Positions 26,685-39,311 of a stretch of DNA of 64,000 nt are shown one piece after another. Source of the stretch: Lophius americanus. Taxonomy: Eukaryota; Chordata; Actinopteri; Lophiiformes; Lophiidae. The notes beneath the pieces were generated by a model, which ran no database searches, had not been told where the DNA came from, and worked only from the letters and a program-made list of their open reading frames with translations. Made by a program: the position numbers and the translations under genes. The stretch covers positions 832,001-896,000 of the forward strand of contig JBBDHG010000127.1 of NCBI GenBank assembly GCA_037951165.1, in the 5' to 3' direction. Each line of letters opens with the position of its first letter. Position 1 is the stretch's first letter.

Positions 26685-26760
26685 TCATGCTTTATTTATA
26701 TAGCATTTTTTTTTTAATCAAATTATTCAATATGCTTTACAGCTGATTTAAAAAACAGGA
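26685..26760 (-). mobile_element. 3' tail of an L2-type LINE, minus strand
   Basis: GCTTTATTTATATAGCATTT at 26689-26708 followed by ATATGCTTTACAGCTGATTT is the reverse complement of the AAAGCGCTATATAAATAAA-type tail also seen near 6574. Only the tail remains. Confidence 0.55.
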
Positions 26761-27819
26761 GTAAAAAAGTTAAATTAAATTAAATGAAATATTAAAAATA
26801 ATACGATGAATGTGGAAACCGATGCAAGCGGAGAACAGTGTGTGGAATTAAACAATAGAATGAACCAACTATCTGTACAGCTATGAAAGACCAGCCTTCA
26901 ACCCCACAACTCTGCAAGATCAGAAACTCAGTTCATTCAGACACTCATTTTTACGTCTTGCTATTTCCTAATTACATTTTGAATTCTTGTCTCCCTCCAT
27001 CTGCAATGATCTCTTGCTCAACCTGCAGTCTGGACTTCAGACCAGCTCTAACCCCTGGTCCTGACTTCCTGCTGCCCCCAGCCTTCTCAGACCAACATCA
27101 TCTTAAATAAATCACCTTTTACCCAAAAGAATAAATTCAGGTGTAACCCCTACATTATCATCAACATTTTAATTTGTGACTGTAATTAAATCTCAAGAGT
27201 AATTGTCACAGGTTCATGTTGTTATTACAAGCCACACCAGAAAACAAGGGATCCCTGAAACTCAATCCCAGAGGTTGAGCGGTCAGCCTCCTCTGGGACT
27301 AAGCTTTCAAAAATCCCTCGCGTCTTTGGCTTTTTCATCAGTCCCTGGGGTTCAGCAGGCGCAGTCTGTGGGGACTGGAAATAAAACAAAGGCTGTTGTA
27401 CAGGAACCAATGACCCTCTCAAGCAAGAGTGACCAATAAGATGAAAGGCAGCAAAAAGAGAATGGAGGACATTCTGCTTCTGCTGCCCATGAAGGCATGA
27501 TCATATTTTCCTTTCCAAACCACAACAGTGTTTGTTCATCTTCTCAGGGACTGAAGCCTCCACTGAATCATCTCAAGTCCCCATGAATAACCCTTCATAT
27601 AACTGGAATTTGGGGCTTGACAAAACTATAAATAGAAAGAGACATGGTCCGATTATTATTCTCACTCACACAAACACGGTTTAGAGGGCCATGTATGATC
27701 GAGTGGGAATCATGACCTTTAGAAAAGTCACAAAAAAACACCAAATATCTTCTTCGCCCTTTGGGACTACAACCTCAAGGGGTAAACGATAAGCCCTGCT
27801 CTCTTTGTGGAAAAGCGTC
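26761..27819. other. Intergenic stretch, nothing recognised
   Basis: Open frames of 65-98 codons on both strands have no recognisable domain. No transposon boundary was seen. Confidence 0.4.
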
Positions 27820-27827
27820 TTGTAGAG

Positions 27828-28481
27828 CAATGTTTCACAAATGGGGGTATGTGCACCCCCAGGGGTACATTGTGGTACTGAAGGATAAAGCAGATTAAAA
27901 AAGGTGAAGACCGCTAATTCTAAAAATGTTACTCTTGATAGCCTTGTAAATTTGGGAACAAAGTCTCGCTGACCCACATAAACAGCATTTGACGGAGAAC
28001 CTCAGTGTTGAGATTTTCATTCATGTCCGGACATCAGTAGAATGCTGATGAGTTGAGTCGGAGGAGGACAAGCTAATCAGAGCTGGCTGTGTCCGTCCCC
28101 GGGTAAGGTTGTGAGACCCAAATACGAGAACGCTTGGTTTCCAAACTTATCTATGACTTTTTATCAAATAAATAGCAACATTTGTCTGATAATAAAGTGA
28201 AAGAATTGTGGTACGTATAATTCCTGGAAGTGAATAGCGTATATTTGCAGGTTCATGTTATATGCAGCTGTGGACATATCTTTCATGCACATTTCCTAAC
28301 ATAATGTTCCATACCAATGCAAATATAAGTCTATTAAACCTCATTTCATATTTAGAATTCCTATCTTAAGCACAATTGTTAAAAGCTTAAGCTGTTTTTT
28401 CTTATCCTAGTGTTTTCTTTGGTACTTTGCACTGAAATGTCATTTAGAAGGTCATTTTTTAAATAAGTTTGAGAGCCACTG
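27828..28481. mobile_element. Non-autonomous hAT-type DNA element, 654 bp
   Basis: The left end starts CAATGTTTCACAAATG. The right end, read on the other strand, starts CAGTGGCTCTCAAACT, a 10-of-16 match that fits the YARNG terminal rule of hAT elements. The flanks TTGTAGAG (27820-27827) and TTTTATAG (28482-28489) agree at 6 of 8 positions, as an aged 8-bp target duplication would. The left part contains GGGGTATGTGCACCCCCAGG, found at one end of an abundant fish repeat. No transposase frame remains. Confidence 0.55.
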
Positions 28482-31400
28482 TTTTATAGTGAGCTGCCAA
28501 GCTGTGACTTGTACATTAACATTACCCATATATTACTCTCATATATAAAATAACCCAAGTGTTTTTGTTTAAGAGTCTCCGCTACCTTTATATTAGTGTA
28601 ATTTGCCTACAACCCCCCGCCCCTGTTGTCAACCTTGATAGGCAAAGCAATTAAAAGAAATGCTTGGGGAAATATTGCAATTAAATTTGACTTACTCAAA
28701 GTATTTTTCATGCCTTTTCTGTAGACAGGATTTCCTATGCACATCTTACAAATAAATAACAAATTTGACATTTTCTTCTTTGTTCTCTTCCTCTGAAAGA
28801 ATGTTTGTTATATTAGTCATGCCTGACTAACATTGGTCCATCCCTGTAAAAGGTGGCTGCACAACAACAAATGCTTGTAGTAGAAGAATGAAAGAGTGGG
28901 CTTACAGAGACACAATAATCTATAACATCGTCTATGACAAGACTCCGCTAATCATACCTCCTGACTATTAACCCATAACATTCAATGAGGCAAACACTTT
29001 TATTGCAGCAGTAGTGTTATACTCCGGGATGAAACAGAGAAAGATCTACACGCAACAAAAACCCTGCCAACAGCTGAAAAATAAAGTACGTTCTCGCTTC
29101 ATGCGTGTATATTTATCTGTGCACTATTAACACATGCAATTTCTGCACATGCATATTCAATCAGTTTCTAATGTTTGCTATTGTCTCCTGATAATAAGTT
29201 ATGCATTCAGAATCTCCATGTGTGTGGAATGTGATGCCTTCATCCCACACGATATGCTCTCATATCTTCTCCCTGGTTAGTGATGCTGATCCTCTGGATC
29301 CCAGTGAGCTTATCCCTCTGTAAGAGCCCGTCCAAACCACATATGCAGAGGTGGCACTAACCCCCGAGAGGAGAGGTGATGAAACATCCCTTCACAGCAG
29401 CTTAGACGAGAACTGCAGTTTCCATAGGAACAGATATAAAAGCAATTAGATGTGACGCATGGAATGAAGCCTGATGAGCCATCATTCAGGAATGGCCCTC
29501 AACAGTTTTACCCGAGACGGAATCCTCTCCATGACTCACTTACCTTCATTTTTGTCTCTTCATTTTACCTTCGCTCTGCCGTCCTTCCTTCCTTTCGTCA
29601 TCAGATGCCAATTTCAAGCACACTTTGTGAATCTCATCTTTGCATCATGAGGATCCTATTCATCTTCTGATAAGCCAGCAGGTCTGAAGTGATGATCAAT
29701 GACGCAGCGCCACTTCCAGGAAATGAGAAGATGATGATGGGCCAATGAAGCAAACACAAAGATTAGTTTAGGGCAGATTACTCACTGAAGGAATGTCTTA
29801 AGGAGAAAATTAAAAAGGAAAGGGGGTAGATAAGGACACACAAATTAGAAGATGACGAGGACGATGGACGAAGAAGCATGCAGAAGGAAGAGGGAGATAT
29901 AGGCATTGTTCTATTAAGGCTCATCTACATAATGTTCCTCTTGGTCTCATTAAATATGAGCAGAGGTGGTGGCACCATTCTGCCAGGTAACAAATGTGAT
30001 AGCATCTCCCCTCTTTTCTCCCCCCCTCAATCTTCACTCCTCATCCCTACCTCCCTCCTCCATCCTCCCCTCAATCTGCATATCAAAAAAGCACAAGAGG
30101 GATAAAGGGAACATCTGACAGTCAGCAACCTTCTCCACCTCTCATCCATCATCCATAAATGTATCCTTCCATCTCTGTGCTGCCACCATGCTACTCGTTT
30201 GTATGTATATGCTTTTCCATCTTTTCTTTTCTCTCCCCTCCGGCGTATCTCTGCTTACTCTGGGCTAAAGCATGACTGCATGTCAGCAGCGGTTTAAAAA
30301 AATACACATCTTTCCGGGAGGAAATGAATGGATTTCATCTATCACCACATTTCCCAATCACCTACTGGACTGACTGCGAGTGACAACAGCTCTGAGGCCA
30401 TAGTGCGAAAGGCCAATGTCTAGCACGTGCAAACATGCTATTTTCCTGTATGTTGACTGAATATTTACCAGCTCAGCTACTAACACATTGAAAGGTGAGA
30501 GGATGTGGGATTGAAAATGACATCAAAACGCCATCCATCCGACACCCCTTATTTTCTTTTCTCTTTATAGCTTGACTTTGAGAAAAATGCCTACTGTGGA
30601 GATCAATATATTTTCCCACAAATAATGTCACACCCTGTTCTGCTCCCTCCCACACACCTCCTCACTTGTAGAGGGGTAGATAACACAGCCCAGTTTCTTT
30701 TGTTCTCATTTTCCACTCACACACCCCGTTTGTTTTTATATCTTTGTAATTCTTCCAAACCTCGGTCCCTTTTCGCGTACTCCTCTTCAGTCGTTCCTCC
30801 CCCTGCATTTGCCTCCCCCTCTATCTATGACAGCTGTTGTTGCTTTTCGGTGTTTGCAGCCTACGCCTTATCTGGGCTTGAATTCATTTAGCTGCCATTA
30901 GATGCCTCTCCATGGACCCTGCCCAGAGCTCTTCTTAGGGAGGAAACCCATTTAAGTAGGATAATTCATAACACTAAGAACAGCATTGCAGATTCTGGGG
31001 TAATGTACTTTATGCTGTCAACTGTGAGTATACAAATAGCTGTTCATTAACACTTCCATCAATGCATGGGTGAAAAAAAAATAGAGGAGCTATCATATAA
31101 ATTGAATATATCACACTAAGTCCTGCATTCTTGAAAGTATTTGCATTCCATGGGATTTAGGCTCAAATATAAGGTCTTATTTTGCTCCAACTGCTTATGT
31201 ATGCACATATTTCTGAACTTAAACCATTTATCCAACTTCCCTGGAATCTCTGGCTTATACGATTGCTTGCAGCTAATTTCAGCACTCAATTACCTTGCTT
31301 TGTCTATAATGACCGATTTCACGCAACAAATATCAACACTTTCTTGTATCAATATGAATATATATTTAAATATAAAAAATTAGTCGACCTCTAGTGGGGA

Positions 31401-31903
31401 TCCCAAAGGTTCCATCCTCGGGCCCCATCTTTTCAGCAGAATATGTTCCCAGTTTGACAGACTATGGAAAAACAAAACAACTTCTATAGTAATTCCTGTA
31501 GCAATGTTTACATTCTACTTTGGGTGTCACAGCATAATTTCCAATTTAAAAAAAGAAATTGCAATTGGAAAGTTGACTGCAAAACAGATTTGGTTGTACT
31601 CATGAACTGAAATTTAACAAATCCTCATGAAGTCTCATTAACTATACAGCACTAATTGGAAAATACCTTTTCAGCAGAATTTATAAAGTTTTTCGTGAAT
31701 TTATCTTCTGTATAGACTCGACTACTGCAACACTGTCTTGATCAATCAGAACAGGGAACGATGGAAAACCCATTAATTTCTTGAGAACACAGAGTCCTTG
31801 ATGTTGACATTCTCCCGGACGACTGGCCTTTTAGCGCAGGTCTAAAGAGATTGATACAAAAACGTTTTTATGTAGGATTGAGGGATTAAAGGTAAAAATA
31901 AAA

Positions 31904-31938
31904 AGAATCCGACTTCAATATTGAAGTAGAAGGATTCT
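31904..31938. repeat. Inverted repeat (hairpin)
   Basis: AGAATCC and GGATTCT flank the 14-base palindrome CTTCAATATTGAAG at 31913-31926; only a few unpaired bases separate the arms. Confidence 0.85.
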
Positions 31939-32429
31939 GCAGAATTTTAATTTAGAACATAACTGCAGCGAAACCTAAGATGGTTGCCTCATGGGTATTG
32001 TGTACATCTGACTTATTGGGAGTTGTAGTTTGATGTTACATGTGTAGCCACAGCCTCTGCTGATGAACTTCCAACCTGTTAGAAGTCCAGCTGGTTATAC
32101 TAAATCACATAGGTTATAACCTTTGAATATGCTGCTAAACTATTACGGACTGCCCACGAGTCTGTCTTTCCTTTAACTAATTTTGATGCCTTATGTGAAG
32201 CTCTTTTATTCACCTTGTTGTTGAAATTCACAAAAACATCTCTTGCCTAGCCTTTTCCTTTAGCGTTCCTCTACTATATCTTTGACGGGATTATTAATAA
32301 TGTGGTCACATCCCCTTTAAACAAGTCATCGGATAGCTCTGTCACCTCCTCTCAGCTCTGATGATATGTCCTCACATCAAGTCCCTCACACAGATCTGCT
32401 CATACATATTAATTGGATATCAAATTGAA

Positions 32430-32560
32430 GAAGCTCCTCCATCCCTCCTTAACTTTTGCAGAGGTATAAATGAAAAGCCATTAACCTGTTATAGTCTGGC
32501 AGACAATTACGCTCAATTAACTGGAATTATGCATGTATTTATTCAATTTGTGTAGCTCGG
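32430..32560. promoter_or_regulatory. Candidate conserved non-coding element
   Basis: A unique-looking patch dense in homeodomain/POU-type cores (ATTAAC, CAATTA, TTATGCATG) with no repeat features. Candidate only; conservation could not be tested. Confidence 0.2.
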
Positions 32561-33002
32561 TTCAAACATCGCGGCAAAGCACAAAATGAAAGGCCTCAAG
32601 CGTGAAACAAATGAAGATAATGTTAGCGGTGCACATACAGTAGTTTCTTGTTTTGTATTTGTCTTAAGACAAACAATCCAAACACTGCACATTTCATCGC
32701 TGCGAGCATGAGCACCAAGAAGCCGTTCTCCAATGAGATTTGTCCCTTGTTTTCAAAGCTTCAAACAGCCAGGTCATTACTGCACCGCAAGCAGCTTGGC
32801 TTAATGTCTTCTGACTTAACACTAATGACTGACTCTGCATCTTTCCCTGCGGGGAGGAGAGCGGACCGGAGCACCATGAAAAGCCATGCTAACACTTATA
32901 TGCAACAATTAAGATGGCTATTCTCATTTCATCAGCTTTCTTATAGTACTTCCACGAGGGTGTTTTTGCTTTTCATGTGCCTGTTAACAAAGAAATTATG
33001 TA

Positions 33003-33452
33003 CCAGTGGAGGAGAGGGAATAGGAGGGTAGGGAAATTGAGTTGAGAAGTGAGTTGAGGAGTGAGCAGAGAATTAAAAGAGGAAAAAGGAGAATAGATAG
33101 ATGCGGAGGGAATATGGGTGGAGGTGAGAAACAGTAAAATAGAGGGAAAAAGGAAGCATTATGGAAAGGGATGGGGAGGAAATAGAGGAATGACCTTTCT
33201 ACTTTCTTCATGGATTTTAGATTAAAGGTGACAATAGGAAAGGAGAGGAGATGCAATGGGAAGAGTGGATGAGAGGAGAGGAAGTGAGAAGAAGAGAATA
33301 GAAGGAAGGAGAAGAGAGCGAAGTTCAGAGGAGAGAAAAGGAGGCATGACTTCCTGATCTTCTTTTCATTTGCCTTCCTTTACTTCCCTCCACCTCCCAC
33401 CCAACTCATCTTTATCTCCCCTCTCTGTCTCTTCAACCTCTTTTCCCCACTC
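33003..33452. repeat. Purine tract switching to pyrimidine tract
   Basis: About 33003-33345 on the + strand is overwhelmingly A/G (GGAGGAGAGGGAATAGGAGG and similar), interrupted mainly at 33192-33235. About 33356-33452 is overwhelmingly C/T. The switch puts two complementary-composition blocks next to each other, which may favour intrastrand pairing or triplex (H-DNA) formation. No gene is seen. Confidence 0.8.
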
Positions 33453-33469
33453 CGTGCACAGTGCTGGAA

Positions 33470-33570
33470 TAACCCATGCATATTTAACATAGCTGCATCT
33501 TCAAAGCTATGAATTTATTCATTAGCATTTAGAGTGCTAATGAAAGCGTGCAGGGTGCTAGCAACATCGC
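33470..33570. promoter_or_regulatory. Candidate conserved non-coding element
   Basis: ATGCATATTTAACAT, TTCATTAGC and GCTAATGA motifs cluster within 100 bases, as in many vertebrate developmental enhancers. Candidate only; conservation could not be tested. Confidence 0.2.
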
Positions 33571-35289
33571 AGTTTCCCTACACCTCCTCTCGGCTCAGCT
33601 CATCCAGCTCCATATCATCCGCTGCTTATTACACAATGTACAGCACTCCTGCACCAAACCCTCTCAAGCTCCCTCTGTTTTCTGCCTGTTTGCATTTTGA
33701 GCAAAAAAATTCATTAGAGATGTGCTGAGATGTGTGTGGGAGAGGTAAGTTCTGACGCCACCAACACCTCCACCCAACGTTTGTGGATTCACAACAAATT
33801 CCGAAGGGTCATGATGGTGTTGTTCTTTCCTTCACATGCCCACATTTGCCCTACGTAGACACTTAGTTTAAAACTCAGGAACAGTCAGGACGAGGCTAGA
33901 CGACCGCTAAATAGGAAAGAAACAATGTTGTTCACTCATGTATTTCCTCTCATTGAATGACGTGATATGTGTCTGACTCCTTTCACAGCAGCCACATGTG
34001 GACAGAGTGGACGTCATCGTCTTCTCTCAGCCTGTAACCTCAGTTTTCCTCTGTTCCCTCACTGTCACCACGCCTCCGATTTCGGAGGAGAGCAGCTCTT
34101 GAAGACAAGGCTACGCACTCAAAAACCTGTATGGGTTTCGAAACCGCCTCCACTGCCTCGGATTCATTCCTCTCCCACACAAATACACAGGAGCCCGAAA
34201 AGCCTGATTGACAGAGAGAGGGAGACGGAGAGTATATGGAAAAATAAGAGGGAGTGATGAGAGAGGTTGATGAGGGGTTGGGTTAACGCGGATGCTTGTG
34301 ATAGTGGGTTTTTCAGAGAATAGAGGGTTCTGGAATGAGAGAGTGACTCTGCAGGATGTGATTGGCGCAGATGTGATCTTTCTGCGTCATTCAAAGCAAA
34401 GCACACACTTAATTCTGTCTCTCACTCACACACGGCCATGGGCATCACATTTCAGAGAAGAAAATGGTGAACACTCAAGCATGCAGCTCCTACTGTGAAT
34501 GTGCACATGGAAAATGCACATGGACATTAATAGTGTAGAGAACAATCCCATTCCTTCACACGGGGTATCGTTGCAGGCTGTATGCTACTCCCACTCATAC
34601 AACGGCTCATTGCTGTTCTCCATCCTTGGCACTAAAGCTCTAGATGTGACCAGAGAGAAGACGCGGCCACTTGAAAGATATGGGTCAATAAAACTCAAGG
34701 GACATTTTAGCCCAAAAGGAAATGGATTTCTCAGCAGTCCGAATGTGCCGTGACCTTCACAAACCTTCACAGACTCATTTCCCTCCACTTAATGCGGATT
34801 TAACCGTGTTTTGTAGCCGCAGTTTGTTGCAAATGCCTTCCACTGCTGGCCCCATTAGTCAATACTCTGGATTCATCTGCTCATAGGAAGAGCTCAAGTG
34901 GGCTCTCTGAAGTTCAACCCATGGGGATCTGTGTGAGTGGCTACAGATATAAATCCACATTAATTTGCAGAATCTGTAACATTAAAGATTGGTAAATGAT
35001 ATGTCATATTGCTTAAAACATATAAAAACACAAATTAAGTAAAACTCAAGCATTTGTTAAAGGAATAAAAACAGGTTCAGAAAAAAAACACCTGTAAGTG
35101 AGAAAAAGATAAACATCGGAGTCATAAAAACAGATTCAGATAAAAAGGGGGCCATTATATGAAAAGTGGTCATCGTATCCACTGTAAACTAAGTTGTATG
35201 AGAATTAAGTCTTCCCCAAAACAAATGTAGTGAGAAAAGTTGTCTTTTCATAGACTAACAATGGTAGAGATTTTGATGAGCTGATCTGG

Positions 35290-35400
35290 AGGTTGGATGT
35301 CATTCTAAAGTTACCAATTACCTGCTGCACAGCCTGGGCATTAATTGATATGCATGCATGCTTATGCATGTTTAGCCCATCGCCATTAGCCTACAGTCCT
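35290..35400. promoter_or_regulatory. Candidate conserved non-coding element, octamer-like motifs
   Basis: CATTAATTGATATGCATGCA at 35338-35357 is followed at once by TGCTTATGCATG, giving several overlapping ATGCAT/POU-type and TAAT homeodomain-type cores. Candidate only. Confidence 0.25.
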
Positions 35401-36897
35401 CAGAGATCTATCAGTCTCATTACCCATCAGCAGAGTCATCAGCCACCACCACCAGTGTACAGACTCCACTCCAGAGGGAGGATATTCCATAGAGCTGTTC
35501 AGGTCAGAGAACTGTGAACTCCACCCTGTTAGTTGTACAAATGATGGTCCTGTAGCTTTCAGTAATTGCCATTTAATGAATTTTGAATCAATAATGATCT
35601 CTCCAGCTTTTTCCATTATTAGTTACACAGTCCATCATGGATTCATGACTCAATTTAGAATTGCTTCAAAGGGTATTATGCTCTATTATACTGTATAATC
35701 ATGGAAGTTACAGCAAATGCAACAGTTTCCACTCTTGCTTTTTATCATTGATATACATTATTGCTGTAAATATGTCAAAATCACTCATCCTTCCAATGAT
35801 TTTGCACAGGAGGAGTACGATAATGAGTAAGGATATTTTTTTAGCTTTATTGTCACGCCAACATGAATTTCTTTGGCTCACTGTAAGCAGACACATCACT
35901 GACTCTTCTGTTATGTTTCTGATAAGGTATATCTAGTCAGCGAGTGTTTGCTGTAGCGTGAAACCACACTTGCCACCAGAAACCACAGGTGTTACGGATT
36001 ATGTTTTTAAATGCACAGCTGGAGCCAGCAGCCATTCAGCTAAGTATAGCATAAAGGCTGAGAACAGGGGACAACATTCTGGCTCCATTTAAAGTACAAC
36101 TACCTCTAGGAATTGTAGACTCTCATTCATCAAGGTCATGTTATTCCATTTGTGTAGGAAGAGGTTTCTGTATTTCCGGACAGTTGTGGTGTCAGCGTTT
36201 TGGTCGTTAATCCTCCACACTTGGTAATAAAGGAAAAAAGCAACATAGTAATGCAGCAACAGTACGATACACTAAAAGGCATTAACCTGCTGTGAATCAA
36301 TGTGTGCGTGACCTGCGTTGCTGAGCATGTAACAGTGGGCATGTTCACCTGTATTACTCATACTTGTCTGCTCGGCGCTGCTTGGACAGACCAACAGACG
36401 GATATCTCTCAGGCTCACCGATGAATCACAACTTCAACTGCAGGATACCTGCATTTCACATTTTGATTCTGGGAATGATGCAATGAAAGAGCTGATCAGA
36501 CATCCCTTCGTTGTAAAATTTGCTGCTTTTACTTACTCCGCTCGCTCTTCCTCTTTGTCTTTTCATTGACCTTTACCCCTTAGATTCCCTCATCCACTTT
36601 TCAAGACTTTCCCTGCAAGTCTGGAGTCAGTCAGACTGCACCATCCAGCGATTGAGATCATTAGGCCTGCTGATTTAACGAGCTCATACGCTGTGCAGCT
36701 GCTGCAGTGAAGGTCTGCGTTGCTGACATAAAGACACACACACCCGCGCACACACAGATAGACTTTCAAATTGATTGGACCACTGCTGATTTCCCTGGGC
36801 AAATATGTGAAGCGTGGTTGCTTTCAATGGGAAGGAGCTGTCAACTCCATCACCTGCAACATATACTGCAGCACATGAGCCATGATATTACATTTGT

Positions 36898-36902
<5 letters not shown>

Positions 36903-36978
<76 letters not shown>
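36903..36978 (+). repeat. (TG)21 microsatellite fused to a 35-base poly-G run
   Basis: TG repeats occupy 36903-36944 and run straight into G residues through 36978. The final G of the TG run counts as the first of 35 consecutive Gs. Confidence 0.95.
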
Positions 36979-36981
<3 letters not shown>

Positions 36982-37714
36982 GAAGTGGTTAGCCAAACTA
37001 GCCCTTTGAGGTTTCAGATGAATTTCATTATTAGAAAATTAATTACTTCATATCCAAATTTTTCCCTTTCTCTTTAATGAAGTTCAGAAAGGATTGAGTG
37101 CACGCCTCTCCCGCTGCACTTCGGGGCCACGGATCCCAGCTTTGTGTAATAATTAGTTCTCTGTTTAAAATAGCAACGGTAACGTTTCCATTGCTCTATT
37201 TTTACTCTTCCTCTTCACGACTCGCAGCTGCTGCCGCTTTTATCGTCAAATGCTTCTAATGAACTGGTAAACACTGACCAGTAAGACTGACAGCATGAGC
37301 TCCTGCCATGAATTATTTTCCTTTTGTCACTCCTAGAATCCAGTGCGATCACATTTGGGATGACCCTTCAAGCCTTTCCTTAATTTGTTTTGATTGATCT
37401 TCAATGCTTTTTTAGTCGAGGCAGATTGTAGGTTCATACAGACATGGGGAGCTTGATATTCAAAATTATTGGACTGAAAGGCAGATGGGTACCATATCAA
37501 TGTACACCACTAAAATGTATTGGTCGTATAGCATATACATATATATATATAAGTGACTATAACACTATAACATAACTCGAATAACCTGAACGTATTTTAT
37601 TTTCTACCAAGCTCAAGTCTGTGCTTTACTTCATTCCTTTTTCTTCTTCTTATTTGGATGAGATGGTAGCAGGTCAAGGAGGACATTCCAGATGTCTTTC
37701 TCCCCTGCGTTGCT
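36979..37714. other. Non-coding stretch with a regulatory candidate
   Basis: About 37020-37320 is repeat-free and has several TAAT cores (ATTAATTAC, AATAATTAG, GAATTATT) and a GC-rich middle; it may be a conserved non-coding element. A short (TA)n run lies at about 37538-37550. No exon was recognised. Confidence 0.3.
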
Positions 37715-38110
37715 CCCCTGCATCCCGGGGGATCCCCAGATGAAATTCATAGTTACTCCAGGTAGGTTTCCTCCCAGTTCAACGTGCCTGTAAAACTTCC
37801 AAGGGGAGGCGTCCTAATCCGACCTCACCACACCTCAAATGGCTTTTCATGCAAAGCAGTCGAAAAGCGCCCTCCGGATATTTGAGCTCACCTTATCCAT
37901 AAGGCAGCCACCTTATAAATGAAGCTCATTTCAGCCGCTTGTATCCTTGACCTCATTCTTTACGTCACTACCAAGAGCTCATGAACATAGTTGAGGGTTG
38001 GTAGAACACCCAGATTACTGCTGATGCCTCTCATGGTCCTTTCTCCCAATCAATGCGATACCAAGATACTCCTTCACTTGAGGCAGCAACTCAGCCCGAA
38101 ACTGAAAGGG
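37715..38110 (-). mobile_element. Decayed Rex3/RTE-like LINE fragment, minus strand
   Basis: On the reverse strand the segment corresponds to the C-terminal part of the Rex3-like reverse transcriptase, from the phrase read on the + strand as CTCCTTCACTTGAGGCAGCA (38069-38088) to CCCGGGGGATCCCCAGATG (37724-37742). CATTTCAGCCGCTTGTATCC at 37928-37947 is a strongly retained stretch. Many substitutions and indels abolish the frame. Confidence 0.65.
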
Positions 38111-39311
38111 GAAATCAAGTGTTTTCTGGCAAGAAAAAATTTTTTTCTCGAATTTGACCACATGCTGACTGTACTGAATCTGCACAATGTTCATCCGATA
38201 CTCTTAATCCAATTTGTATCCCTTTATGACAGTTTTAAACTGCAAAAAAAAAAAATTATCATAGATGCTAAGTTCAAATCCTGCTGCACTCGCTTTGCCA
38301 TCACTAATTTATGACACAGAGTAATGCCGATCCGCTTCCCGGATGGATTACCTTCATAGTGGAGCCTGCTTCTAAGCAGTTGTGATCTATTCCCAACCTC
38401 AGCCAACCCTTCTGCCCCTCAAACAAGCATGTGCGCAAGACCAAACTTGTACAGACGAACAGAGTGATAACTATTTTTTAAAGTTTTAAGTCTCTTTGTT
38501 CTGCTCTCTGTTCCCTCAGCTTCTTATAGAAATGTTTGGTTTAAAGTTTAGTTTTTCTCCAGCATACGCTGTGTGTACTTTAGATATCATCTTTCTCTTA
38601 CTGTCTCATCATTTTCCCTTTAGGCGAAAGGAGGTGTGTTAAAAAAGAGGTAAAGTGACTCTTTTTCCTGTCCTGTTGTGGGATGGGAGAAAACAGAACA
38701 CAACAGCAACATATAAAAATAAATGTGTTTATTCACTGTTTTTCAGGTTCTATCAGCAGTTAAAGATGGTTCAGTCAGGAGAAACGGAAAATTAGGTAAA
38801 GTTGAGTGTTTATTACAGCCGATGAAATGTAATAACTAGTCCCTCAAAAGTCATTGACTTTAAGACTCTTCGAGGAGATTATGATCGTAGAGAAACTACT
38901 ATGAGCAACAGTCTTTGGATTCTAGGCACTGGTAGTGTTGGCTGAAAACTTTACGGAGGCTGATGACAGATGAGGTGGATGACTCAGCGAGGAGCGGACG
39001 GAGATGGGGAAGTGGAGGGTGTGAGAACCAGCAGTCGAACCTGAACTAGAAGATTGGTGAGAATCACAAGATAGCAGCAAAAATGATGAAAGGCTAACGA
39101 TGAAGGTGTGTCACCACGACAATATATATGTTGCTGATTAAAGCAACTGATATCAACTGATGGCCGAGACCTTCACACAAGTAATTTAGACTGAGCATGT
39201 GAGAAAGATGAGGTGGATAGAGAAGTATGAGAAATGACTGCATCTCGAGGGCATGGTCTTCCTTATAGAACTTTTGTGAGAGCTTCGTACTTTCTAGCAG
39301 GTAGCATCTCT
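38111..39311. other. Intergenic stretch, nothing recognised
   Basis: Lies between two minus-strand Rex3-like fragments. No exon or further repeat was recognised. Confidence 0.4.

Larger units (their letters stand above)
28490..33002. other. Repeat-poor intergenic stretch with pyrimidine tracts
   Basis: No transposon and no exon was recognised. Pyrimidine-rich runs occur at about 29996-30075 and 30620-30830. A near-perfect inverted repeat lies at 31904-31938 and a homeobox-motif-rich patch at 32430-32560; both are described separately. Low repeat content next to the gria1 locus would fit a regulatory landscape, but that is inference. Confidence 0.4.
33453..36902. other. Repeat-poor intergenic stretch
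   Basis: No exon and no transposon was recognised. Patches at 33470-33570 and 35290-35400 are rich in homeodomain and POU-type motifs and are listed as regulatory candidates. A GA-rich run occurs at about 34208-34260. Confidence 0.4.
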
